DNA of 64,000 nt from Gemmiger sp. An50. Its GTDB lineage: Bacteria; Bacillota; Clostridia; Oscillospirales; Ruminococcaceae. This document shows, piece after piece, positions 7,921 through 15,510 of this stretch. Made by a program: the position numbers and the translations under genes. A model generated the notes under the pieces. It made no database searches and was not told the origin of the DNA. It worked only from the letters and a program-made list of their open reading frames with translations. The stretch lies in NCBI RefSeq assembly GCF_002161595.1, contig NZ_NFID01000010.1:1-64000 (forward strand), written 5' to 3'. How positions within the stretch are numbered: the stretch's first letter is position 1; each line of letters opens with the position of its first letter.

Positions 7921-10900
7921 ATGGCAACCATCAAATTTACCCCCCAGCAGAGCCGGGCCATCGACCACACCGGCAGCGCCCTGCTGGTCAGCGCCGCCGC
8001 GGGCAGCGGCAAGACCGCCGTGCTGGTGGAGCGGGCGGTGCGCATCCTCTGCCGGGAGGAAAACCCGGTGGACGCGGACCGGCTGCTCATCGTCACCTTC
8101 ACCCGGGCGGCGGCGGCCAGCCTGCGGGCAAAGCTGGCCCAGCGCCTTAGCGCCGAGCTGGCAAAGCGCCCCGGCTCAGGCCATCTGCGCCGCCAGCGGA
8201 TGCTGCTGCAGCGCGCGCCCATCTGCACCATCGACTCCTACTGCCTGCAACTGCTCAAGACCCATTTCAGCGCGCTGGACATCCCGGCGGACTTCACCAC
8301 CGCCGACGGCCCCCAGCTGGCCCAGCTGCGCCGTCAGGCACTGGCGGACGCGCTGGAAAACGCCTACAATGACCCGGACTTCTGCGCCTTCGCGGACCTG
8401 TACGGCAAGGGCCGCAGCGACGCCATGGCCAGCCGGGTGGTGGAGCAGCTGCACGACTTTTTGAGCAGCATGCCCCGGCCGGAAAAGGTGCTGGAGGCCT
8501 TCTGCGCCCAGTGGGAGGAGGACGCGCCCCTGGACGAGACCCGCTGGGGCCAGACCCTGCGCACTGAGGCGAGGCGGGCGGCCCTCTGCGCCCGGGAGCT
8601 GGCGGCCCAGAACCTGGAGGATCTGGAAAACGACCCGGCCATCGACGAGGCCTACCGCCCGGCGCTGGAATCGGACGAGGCGGCGGTAGATGCGCTGCTG
8701 GACGCCATCGACTCCCAGCCCTGGGATGCCATGTGCGAGGCCAGCCGCTCGCTGAGCTATGCCCGCCTGAAAGCGGTGCGGGGCCATTCCAGCGAGGCCA
8801 TGACCCGCATCAAGGACCGGCGGGATTTGTTGAAGGACACCCTCAAGCGCCTGCAGGAGACGGTTTTTCTGTGCAGCGAGGAGGAGTTTTTGCAGGACCG
8901 GCGCACCGCCGCCCCGCTGGTGCGGGCGCTGGCCCGGGCCGAGCGGGAATTCAACCAGCGGTTCTATCAGGCCAAGTTGGAGGAAAAGATGCTGGAATTC
9001 AGCGACGTGGAGCAGCTGGCCCTGCAGCTTTTGCAGAACGAGGACGGCACCCCCACTCCGCTGGCGGCCCAGCTGAGCGAGCAGTTCGAGCAGGTGATGG
9101 TGGACGAATACCAGGACACCAACGCCTTGCAGGACACCCTCTATCACTGCCTGGCCCGGCCGGACGGCTCCAATTTGTTCTTTGTGGGCGATCTGAAGCA
9201 AAGCATCTACCGCTTTCGCCAGGCGGACCCCACCATCTTTCAACAGAAGCTGGACCGGTTTGTGGAATACGGCCAGCCCGGCCCCCAGAAGCTGTTTCTG
9301 GACGCCAACTTCCGCAGTGCGCCGGGTGTGATCGGCGGGGTGAACGCCCTGTTCACCCCCCTGATGAGCCGCAAGCTGGGCGGCGTGGACTACGGCCCCG
9401 GCGAACGGCTGGTGCCCGGCCTGGGAGGTCTGGAAAATTACGGCGGCTACGCCGGTGACTGCGAGTTCCGGCTGGTACAGAGCGAGCGCCCGGCGGGCGA
9501 CGCGGAGTACATCGCCCGGCGCATCCGCCAGCTGATGGACCCGGCCAGCGGCTTTGCCGTGCGGGGCGAGACCGGCCCCCGGCCGCCCCGGTACGAGGAC
9601 TTCTGCATCCTGCTGCGCAGCCGGGGCGCCTTCGGGGACTACGCCGCCCAGTTGGAGGCCGAGGGCATCCCGGTGTATGTGGACCGGGCCGAGAACCTGC
9701 TGGACGCGCCGGAGATCCGCCCGGTGGCGAGCCTGCTGCGTGTGCTGGACAACCCCGCCCAGGACGTGCACCTGGCGGCGGTGATGCTCAGCGGCATGGG
9801 CGGCTTTACCCCGGACGACCTGGTGAACCTGCGCCTTGGCCGCAAAAACGGCAGCTTTTACGGCGCGGTGATGGCCAGCGAGGACGAAAAGGTGAAGGCC
9901 TTCGGCCAGTGGCTGCACACCCTGCGCCAGCTCAGCCAGACCATGCCGGTGGACCGGCTGATGGAGGAGATCTTTGCCCGCACCGGCTGTCTTGCCGCGG
10001 CGGGTGCCATGCCGGACGGCAGCGCCCGGCGGGAGAACCTGCGCCAGTTCGCCGCCTTTGCCTCCGGCTGCGGCGGCCACGGCCTGGCGGGTGTGGTGCG
10101 GGCCATGGATGCGGCCCTGGCGGGGGATGGTGTGCCCGGCCCGGAGCAGGGCCAGAGCCGCCCCGGCTGCGTGACCATCATGACGGTGCACCGGTCCAAG
10201 GGGCTGGAGTTCCCGGTGGTGTTCGCCGCCGATCTGAGCCGGGAATTCAATAAAGAGGACCTGCGGGCCGCGGCGGTGTTCCACCCGCAGCTGGGCATCG
10301 GCCTGACCCTGCGGGCCGGGCAGGGGGGAACCTACGTGACCGCTCCCTACCGGGCGGTGCAGTCCGCCCTGGCCCAGGAGGGCCTGAGCGAGGAGATGCG
10401 GGTGCTGTATGTGGCCTTCACCCGGGCGCGGGACAAGCTGGTCATGACCATGGCCACCAAGAACGCGCTGAAGCTGGCCCAGAAGCTGGCTCTGCGCATC
10501 TTCTCCGGCGCGCCGGAGCCGTATCTGCTGGAGCACTGCGCCAGCCGGGGCGAGTGGGTGATGCAGGCCGCCATGGCCCACCCCCAGGCCCAGAGCTTCT
10601 GCCGCCAGCTGGAGGTGGAGGTGATGCCCCAGCCCCCGGTGAGCGAAAAGGAGATGGCGGACCGGTTCACCGTGAGTCTGGAGGCGGACGAATTCACCGA
10701 GCCCGCCCCCGCCTGCCCGGTGCGGCTGCCGGAGGGCGCGCCGGACGAAACGCTGCTGGAGGCGGTGCGCAGCCGCTTTGCCTGGCAGTACCCGGCCGCG
10801 GCGCTGACCCAGGTGCCCGCCAAGGTCAGTGTGACCGCCCTCACCCACGAGGCCGCCGAGCCTATTCTGGAGCGGCCGGGCTTTTTGTATAAGGAGGGCC

Positions 10901-11424
10901 TGACCGCCGCCGAAAAGGGCACCGCCCTCCACGCCTTTTTGCAGCATGCGGACCTGGCCGCCGCGGCCGCCGACCCGGAAGGGGAGGCAAAGCGGCAGGT
11001 GGAGGCAAAGCTGCTGGACGAGACCCTCTACGACAAGATGGACTTTGCCAAGCTGCGGCAGTTCTTCGCCGGGCCGCTGTTCGCCCGGATGCAGTCCGCG
11101 CAGCGGATTCTGCGGGAATACGAGTTCATCACCGCCCAGCCCGCCGCCCGGGCCGCCGTGGACAAGGCGGCGGATTACGGCGCGGCCCAGGTGCTGGTGC
11201 AGGGCGTGGCGGACGTGATCCTGGAATTTGAGGACCATCTGGAGCTGGTGGACTACAAGACCGACCGGAACAAAACGCCGGAGCAGTTTCTGGCCGCCTA
11301 CCGGCCCCAGCTGCTTTTGTACGCGGCGGCCATCCGCCGCCGGTTTGCAAAGCCGCTGACCAAAATGACCCTCTACAGCTTCTCGCTGGGCAGCGAGATC
11401 GACGTGCCGCCGGAAAGCGCATAA
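7921..11424 (+). CDS. addA: ATP-dependent helicase/nuclease subunit A
   Basis: UvrD-like SF1 helicase plus RecB-type nuclease, partner of AddB in recombination repair. 1167 residues. The Q-motif glutamines (TPQQ) come just before Walker A AAAGSGKT (residues 25-32). Walker B VDEYQDTN is centred on Asp395, GDLKQSIYRFRQADP follows, and the late helicase motifs TVHRSKGLEFPVVF and VLYVAFTRARDKL are present. The nuclease centre is VDYKTDRNK with Asp1111 and Lys1113. GGAGG lies 11-15 bases before the ATG. Co-transcribed with addB and terminated at 11431-11475. Confidence 0.96.
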   Translation: MATIKFTPQQSRAIDHTGSALLVSAAAGSGKTAVLVERAVRILCREENPVDADRLLIVTFTRAAAASLRAKLAQRLSAELAKRPGSGHLRRQRMLLQRAPICTIDSYCLQLLKTHFSALDIPADFTTADGPQLAQLRRQALADALENAYNDPDFCAFADLYGKGRSDAMASRVVEQLHDFLSSMPRPEKVLEAFCAQWEEDAPLDETRWGQTLRTEARRAALCARELAAQNLEDLENDPAIDEAYRPALESDEAAVDALLDAIDSQPWDAMCEASRSLSYARLKAVRGHSSEAMTRIKDRRDLLKDTLKRLQETVFLCSEEEFLQDRRTAAPLVRALARAEREFNQRFYQAKLEEKMLEFSDVEQLALQLLQNEDGTPTPLAAQLSEQFEQVMVDEYQDTNALQDTLYHCLARPDGSNLFFVGDLKQSIYRFRQADPTIFQQKLDRFVEYGQPGPQKLFLDANFRSAPGVIGGVNALFTPLMSRKLGGVDYGPGERLVPGLGGLENYGGYAGDCEFRLVQSERPAGDAEYIARRIRQLMDPASGFAVRGETGPRPPRYEDFCILLRSRGAFGDYAAQLEAEGIPVYVDRAENLLDAPEIRPVASLLRVLDNPAQDVHLAAVMLSGMGGFTPDDLVNLRLGRKNGSFYGAVMASEDEKVKAFGQWLHTLRQLSQTMPVDRLMEEIFARTGCLAAAGAMPDGSARRENLRQFAAFASGCGGHGLAGVVRAMDAALAGDGVPGPEQGQSRPGCVTIMTVHRSKGLEFPVVFAADLSREFNKEDLRAAAVFHPQLGIGLTLRAGQGGTYVTAPYRAVQSALAQEGLSEEMRVLYVAFTRARDKLVMTMATKNALKLAQKLALRIFSGAPEPYLLEHCASRGEWVMQAAMAHPQAQSFCRQLEVEVMPQPPVSEKEMADRFTVSLEADEFTEPAPACPVRLPEGAPDETLLEAVRSRFAWQYPAAALTQVPAKVSVTALTHEAAEPILERPGFLYKEGLTAAEKGTALHAFLQHADLAAAAADPEGEAKRQVEAKLLDETLYDKMDFAKLRQFFAGPLFARMQSAQRILREYEFITAQPAARAAVDKAADYGAAQVLVQGVADVILEFEDHLELVDYKTDRNKTPEQFLAAYRPQLLLYAAAIRRRFAKPLTKMTLYSFSLGSEIDVPPESA

Positions 11425-11430
11425 AAAGAA

Positions 11431-11475
11431 AACAGCCCCTGGCGCTGCATCGCGCAGCGTCAGGGGCTGTTTGTC
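11431..11475. terminator. Hairpin terminator, probably bidirectional
   Basis: A long stem (11431-11446 with about 11455-11472, one G-U pair) is flanked by A-rich sequence on the left and TTTGTCTT on the right. It separates addA from the convergent small membrane-protein genes. Confidence 0.85.
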
Positions 11476-11479
11476 TTGA

Positions 11480-11704
11480 TTATTGGGTCTGACCGGGGAG
11501 CTGCTCGGAAGCGGTTTCTTCGGGGGCGGGCTCGAATTGCTCTTCCGGCTCCTCATAAGGGGAGACGAAGCCGTGGGTGTCGTGGAATTTCACCAGCGCC
11601 CGGTAGAAGGCTTTTTTCAGGATAAAATACAAGATCAGCATCTTGATTGCCCAAATGGCAACGGTGGGCACAAGATACATCAACGAAACCAATACAGCAT
11701 CCAT
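11480..11704 (-). CDS. Small single-pass membrane protein, unknown
   Basis: 74 residues with one long hydrophobic segment (roughly residues 4-30) preceding a basic patch and a Glu/Pro-rich acidic tail. The ribosome site AAGGAGG is six bases before the ATG, which supports a real gene. It is the second gene of a two-gene minus-strand unit; the TGA of the 55-residue gene upstream lies 25 bases before this start. I do not recognise a family. The pair of tiny membrane proteins suggests a membrane complex or a helper role, but no function is claimed. Confidence 0.7.
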   Translation of the reverse strand: MDAVLVSLMYLVPTVAIWAIKMLILYFILKKAFYRALVKFHDTHGFVSPYEEPEEQFEPAPEETASEQLPGQTQ

Positions 11705-11728
11705 AGTGATCCTCCTTCACATCGCTGT

Positions 11729-11896
11729 TCACAGCACAAACACCAGCAGCACCGCCGCACCGGCGCAGCACAGGCAGGCGTAGGCGCGCTGGTCGGAAAG
11801 GGTCTCGTCGTCCTTCGCGCGGATCGCACCGATGGTGAAATAAGGCACCATTCCCGCCAGCAATGCCAGCAGTCCGAGCAGGGCAAATTCCGCCAT
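11729..11896 (-). CDS. Tiny (55 aa) membrane protein, unknown
   Basis: Reading the complement from the ATG at 11896 gives 55 codons to a TGA at 11729. There is an N-terminal hydrophobic helix (ALLGLLALLAGMVPYF), a short charged loop (RAKDDETLSDQ) and a second hydrophobic helix containing a CLCC cluster. GGAGT about ten bases upstream fits a ribosome site. It is immediately followed by the 74-residue membrane protein gene, so the two look like an operon. The helix-loop-helix hairpin topology is clear; the family is not recognised. Confidence 0.65.
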   Translation of the reverse strand: MAEFALLGLLALLAGMVPYFTIGAIRAKDDETLSDQRAYACLCCAGAAVLLVFVL

Positions 11897-12055
11897 AAGG
11901 CTGCCACTCCTTCCTTCTCAACAGTTTCTCTGCTTTCAGTGTAAAAAACCGGGAAGCGATTGTCAATAAAAAGAGCGAAACCTCCGGCGAATGAAGGGCG
12001 TTTTTTGTGGAAAGGGCCGATTCAAAAAATACTTGGCAAAAACGGTAAAAATCCC

Positions 12056-12084
12056 TTGACGGCGGCACTCGGGCGTGCTATACT
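12056..12084 (+). promoter_or_regulatory. Promoter of the infC-rpmI-rplT operon
   Basis: TTGACG (12056-12061), 17-base spacer, TATACT (12079-12084), about 190 bases ahead of infC. Confidence 0.8.
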
Positions 12085-12275
12085 AGACCGGTAAAGAAAG
12101 CAGCAACCGGTTTAGCCGCCGTGCTCACCTTGCGGCCCAAAGGGGTCCGGGTCATATGTGCGACGATCTGTTTTGAAGCAAAACGGGTCCATTGCGTGTG
12201 TACTGCGCGGCTGCCGATTCGGCGGCCGCGTTTCATTTTATCACAGTTTTGAAATCAAATTGGAGGTGTATCCAC
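12085..12275 (+). promoter_or_regulatory. Structured leader with attenuator hairpin, probable L20-type autoregulatory leader
   Basis: The ~190-base untranslated region between promoter and infC is full of complementary segments. It contains an uninterrupted 11-bp GC-rich hairpin (12206-12216 with 12220-12230, three-base loop) followed by TTTCATTTTA, i.e. a terminator. Firmicute infC-rpmI-rplT operons are known to carry an L20-binding leader that terminates transcription when L20 is in excess. Position, gene order and the terminator all fit. I could not verify the L20-binding fold by covariance. Confidence 0.7.
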
Positions 12276-12800
12276 ATCGCTACGAACGGCAAAAAAGAGC
12301 TTGAGATCAACGAGGGCATTCGTGACAAAGAGATCCGTCTGATCGGCGCGGATGGCAGCCAGCTGGGTGTGATGTCCAGCCGCGAGGCGCTGCGCATGGC
12401 CGAAGAGCAGAATCTGGACCTGGTAAAGATCGCCCCCCAGGCGGTCCCCCCCGTGTGCAAGATCCTGGACTACGGCAAGTACCGCTTCGAGCAGCAAAAG
12501 CGTGAGAAAGAGGCCAAGAAGAACCAGAAGGTCGTCGAGATCAAGGAGATCCGCCTCTCGCTCAACATCGACACGAACGACTTCAACACCAAGGTCAACC
12601 AGGCCGCCAAGTTCATCAAGGCCGGCCACAAGATCAAGGTGTCCATCCGGTTCCGCGGCCGTGAGATGGCGCACACCAACCTCGGCCTGGAAGTGGAAAA
12701 GCGCTTCGCCGAGGCTCTGCCCGACGCGGTGGTGGATAAGCAGCCGAAGCTCGAGGGCCGCAGCATGCAGATGTTCATGAGCCCCAAGCCCAACAAGTAA
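12276..12800 (+). CDS. infC: Translation initiation factor IF-3 (apparent AUC start)
   Basis: Binds the 30S subunit and checks start-codon fidelity. 174 residues if started at the ATC at 12276. GGAGGT (12262-12267) is exactly eight bases upstream, no in-frame ATG/GTG/TTG is suitably placed, and the product then begins IATNGKKELEINEGIRDKEI, at the usual IF-3 length. The upstream in-frame TTG at 12192 lies inside the attenuator region and would add an untypical 28-residue extension. Rare AUU/AUC starts are a known feature of infC that allows IF-3 to limit its own translation. Core IF-3 N and C domains are complete. Confidence 0.93.
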   Translation: MATNGKKELEINEGIRDKEIRLIGADGSQLGVMSSREALRMAEEQNLDLVKIAPQAVPPVCKILDYGKYRFEQQKREKEAKKNQKVVEIKEIRLSLNIDTNDFNTKVNQAAKFIKAGHKIKVSIRFRGREMAHTNLGLEVEKRFAEALPDAVVDKQPKLEGRSMQMFMSPKPNK

Positions 12801-12825
12801 TTCAAACAACTAGGAGGAAATTAAA

Positions 12826-13023
12826 ATGCCTAAGATCAAAACTCACTCCGGTGCGAAAAAGCGTTTCAAGCTGACCAAGAACGGTAAAGTAAAGCGCGGC
12901 CCCGCCTACCACAGCCACATCCTGACCAAGAAGAGCACCAAGCTCAAGCGCGGCATGCGTAAGAACGCCTACGCCGACAAGACCAACGCAGCTGCCGTGA
13001 AGGCCATGCTGCCCTACGCCTAA
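12826..13023 (+). CDS. rpmI: 50S ribosomal protein L35
   Basis: 65 residues, starting [20 protein letters not shown], the L35 signature. Strongly basic. Perfect AGGAGG ribosome site. Second gene of the infC operon, 25 bases after infC. A small hairpin (TAAGCC/GGCTTA, 13021-13039) overlaps its stop codon and may affect the transcript between L35 and L20. Confidence 0.98.
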   Translation: MPKIKTHSGAKKRFKLTKNGKVKRGPAYHSHILTKKSTKLKRGMRKNAYADKTNAAAVKAMLPYA

Positions 13024-13092
13024 GCCTTACCTCGGCTTAGACCAGCGGACTTTTTAACTTTTTAGATTGTGACTGTAAAGGAGATATAAACA

Positions 13093-13446
13093 ATGGCACG
13101 TATCAAAGGCGCTATGATGACCCGCAAACGCAGAAAGAAGACTCTGAAGCTGGCCAAGGGCTACTTCGGCAGCAAGTCCAAGCACTTCAAGATGGCCAAG
13201 CAGCAGGTCATGAAGAGCGGCAACTACGCTTTCGTTGGCCGTAAGCTGAAGAAGCGTCAGTTCCGCAACCTGTGGATCACCCGCATCAACAACGCTGTTC
13301 GCGCTCAGGGCATGAACTACTCCAGCTTCATGAACGGCCTGAAGAAGTCCGGCATCGAGCTGAACCGCAAGATGCTGAGCGAGATGGCCATCAACGATCC
13401 CGCTTCCTTCACCGCTCTGGTGGAGACCGCCAAGAAGGCTCTGTAA
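13093..13446 (+). CDS. rplT: 50S ribosomal protein L20
   Basis: 117 residues, starting [20 protein letters not shown] with the conserved long basic helix and [18 protein letters not shown]. Early 23S rRNA assembly protein and known repressor of its own operon in Firmicutes and Enterobacteria. AAAGGAGAT lies upstream. Last gene of the operon, followed by a hairpin at 13461. Confidence 0.98.
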   Translation: MARIKGAMMTRKRRKKTLKLAKGYFGSKSKHFKMAKQQVMKSGNYAFVGRKLKKRQFRNLWITRINNAVRAQGMNYSSFMNGLKKSGIELNRKMLSEMAINDPASFTALVETAKKAL

Positions 13447-13460
13447 GTTGATAACCAAAA

Positions 13461-13496
13461 GCAACGCCCGCGCACGCGCACGGGCGTCGCTTTGTA
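13461..13496 (+). terminator. Terminator after rplT
   Basis: Imperfect GC-rich stem (13461-13473 with about 13477-13490) and a short TTTGTAT tail; weaker U-run than other terminators here. Confidence 0.6.
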
Positions 13497-13576
13497 TATG
13501 GGCGGCTGCCGCGCCCTTTGCGCAAACGCGCGGCGCCGTTTTTCCACACAAGCAGACCAAATAAGGAACTGAACAC

Positions 13577-14359
13577 ATGCCAGAACGCATTACCAGCCGT
13601 GAAAACGGCAAAATAAAATATGCCTGCAAACTGGCCCAGAGCGCAGCCTTCCGCCTTGAAGAAAAAGCTTTCTTCGCGGAGGGCTTAAAGCTCTGCCTGG
13701 AGCTTGCAAAATCCTGCCCTATAAAGGTAATATATTATACGGAGAAGGCCCTGGCCAAATCGCCGGAGCTGAAACGCTTTGACTGCGAGCAGTATCTGGT
13801 CCAGGACCATGTGGCCGAGAAGCTGGCGGGCACCCAGTCCAACCAGGGCGTGTTCGCGGTGTTCGGCCAGCCGGTGTCCAGCTTTCTGGACCTGCCTCAC
13901 AACGGCCGCTTCCTGGCGCTGGAGCGGGTGCAGGACCCGGGCAACGTGGGTGCGCTGATCCGCAGCGCCGCCGCCTTCGGGTTTGACGGGGTGATCTTAA
14001 GCCCCGGCTGCGCCGATCCCTTCGGGCCGAAGGTGCTGCGCGCCAGCATGGGCGCGGCGGGCCGGATGCCGGTGGTCACCTGCCCGAACCTGGCCGACGC
14101 ACTGGCCCAGCTGCGGGCCTGGGGCAGCACCTGCCTTGCCGCCGCGCTGTACAACAGCCGCCCGCTGAACGAGGTGGACGGCGCATACCCCAATGGGGTG
14201 TGCGTGGTCATCGGCAGCGAGGGGCAGGGCCTTTCCGACGGGGTGATCGCCGCCTGCGACGCGGCGGTGCGCATTCCCATCACCGGCAAGGTGGAAAGCC
14301 TGAACGCCAGCGTGGCGGGCAGCGTACTTCTGTGGCATTTTCGGGGGGAGATTCAGTGA
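13577..14359 (+). CDS. SpoU/TrmH-family RNA 2'-O-ribose methyltransferase
   Basis: 260 residues. An N-terminal substrate-binding region (about 1-100) precedes the SPOUT knot domain. Motif 1 is LERVQDPGNVGALIRSAAAF from residue 115, motif 2 IGSEGQGLS, motif 3 IPITGKVESLNASVAGS. It methylates a ribose in rRNA or tRNA using SAM. The exact target is not readable (annotated as RlmB-, YsgA- or TrmH-like in relatives). The stop overlaps the GTG start of dprA by three bases of the GTGA string, so the two are coupled. Confidence 0.9.
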   Translation: MPERITSRENGKIKYACKLAQSAAFRLEEKAFFAEGLKLCLELAKSCPIKVIYYTEKALAKSPELKRFDCEQYLVQDHVAEKLAGTQSNQGVFAVFGQPVSSFLDLPHNGRFLALERVQDPGNVGALIRSAAAFGFDGVILSPGCADPFGPKVLRASMGAAGRMPVVTCPNLADALAQLRAWGSTCLAAALYNSRPLNEVDGAYPNGVCVVIGSEGQGLSDGVIAACDAAVRIPITGKVESLNASVAGSVLLWHFRGEIQ

Positions 14360-15459
14360 CGGATCGGCGGCAGCTGGAATGGCTTTGGCTTTCGGCGGTG
14401 CTGGGACCGGGCGCGGCCCATTGCGGGCAGGTACTGGCCCTTTACGGCACCCCGGGAGAGCTTTATGAAGCAGTGGGCAAGGAGGACATGTCCGGCCTGC
14501 TCACACCGGCCCAGCTGCGCCGCGCCGAACAGCTGACCCCGGAGCGGTTTTCGCCGCTTCTGGCCCGCTGCCATCACATGGGCGTGCGGGTGCTCTGCCA
14601 GGACGAGGAGGACTATCCCGCCCGGCTGGCCGCCCTTTCCGACGCGCCTCCCGTGCTCTACTGCACCGGCGATGTGTCCGCCCTTTCCCAGCCTGCGGCC
14701 GTGGCCATGATCGGCAGCCGCCGCCCCAGCAGCTACGGGGTGGAAGCCGCCGCCCTGATTGGCGGTCAGCTGGCCCAGGCGGGTGTCTGCCTGGTGAGCG
14801 GTCTGGCCGACGGGCTGGACAGCGAGGCCCACAAGGCCGCCGTGGCCGCCGGCGCCCCCACCGTTGGGGTGTTGGGCACCGCCATCGACAAGACCTACCC
14901 GGTGACCAATCGCCGCCTGCGCTCCGAGATGGAGCAGGGCTGCGGTGCGGTCATCAGCGAATTTGCCCCGGGGGAAGCCACCGGGGCCGGGGGCTTTTTG
15001 CAGCGCAACCGGATCATCGCCGCTCTGGCGGACGCGGTCTGCGTGGTGGAGGCCCGCCAGAAAAGCGGCACCATGAACACTGTGGGCCACGCAAAGCGCT
15101 ACGGCCGCACCGTGTTCGCGGTGCCGGGCGCCATCTTCAGCCCCCTGTGCGGGGGCACCAACCAACTGCTGGAGGAGGGCCAGGCCTACGCCGCCCCCAG
15201 TGCAGCACCGATCCTGCGGCATCTGGGCATCGAGCCCGCGCCGCAAAAAAGCGTATCCCGCCGGGCACGCCCGGCAGCCCCAACCCTGAGCGCTGAGGCG
15301 AAAGCCATGCAGAAGGCGCTCACCAGCCAGGCCCAGGGCCTGGAACCACTGGCCAAGGCGGCCGGCCTTTCGGCCGGTCAGGCGCTGGCCGCCCTGATGG
15401 AGCTGGAGGTCAGCGGCATTGCCGTTTCCGGCGCCGGAGGGCAATACCGGCGCGTATAA
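14356..15459 (+). CDS. dprA: DNA-processing protein DprA/Smf
   Basis: Loads RecA on incoming single-stranded DNA in natural transformation; widely conserved even in bacteria not known to be competent. 367 residues from a GTG at 14356 with GGGGGAG seven bases upstream and translational overlap with the methyltransferase. The Rossmann-like domain shows IGSRRPSSYG, LVSGLADGLDSEAHKAA, GTAIDKTYPVTNRRL, SEFAPGE and FLQRNRIIAALADAV. The C-terminal winged helix (about 310-367) is intact. The dprA-topA-trmFO order is the standard Firmicute arrangement. Confidence 0.95.
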   Translation: MTDRRQLEWLWLSAVLGPGAAHCGQVLALYGTPGELYEAVGKEDMSGLLTPAQLRRAEQLTPERFSPLLARCHHMGVRVLCQDEEDYPARLAALSDAPPVLYCTGDVSALSQPAAVAMIGSRRPSSYGVEAAALIGGQLAQAGVCLVSGLADGLDSEAHKAAVAAGAPTVGVLGTAIDKTYPVTNRRLRSEMEQGCGAVISEFAPGEATGAGGFLQRNRIIAALADAVCVVEARQKSGTMNTVGHAKRYGRTVFAVPGAIFSPLCGGTNQLLEEGQAYAAPSAAPILRHLGIEPAPQKSVSRRARPAAPTLSAEAKAMQKALTSQAQGLEPLAKAAGLSAGQALAALMELEVSGIAVSGAGGQYRRV

Positions 15460-15510
15460 ACAGCTGCCCGCCCGTTTTGCGGCAGGGCGCTCTGTGCAAG
15501 GGAGAGTACT

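Noticed and set aside
8176-11556. 1126-codon open frame antisense to addA
   Set aside because: Low-complexity His/Gln/Gly/Leu-rich translation, no RBS, and full overlap with a complete addA.
12192-12275. TTG-started 28-residue N-terminal extension of IF-3
   Set aside because: It runs through the attenuator hairpin, has no ribosome site and is not IF-3-like; ATC at 12276 has an ideal site.
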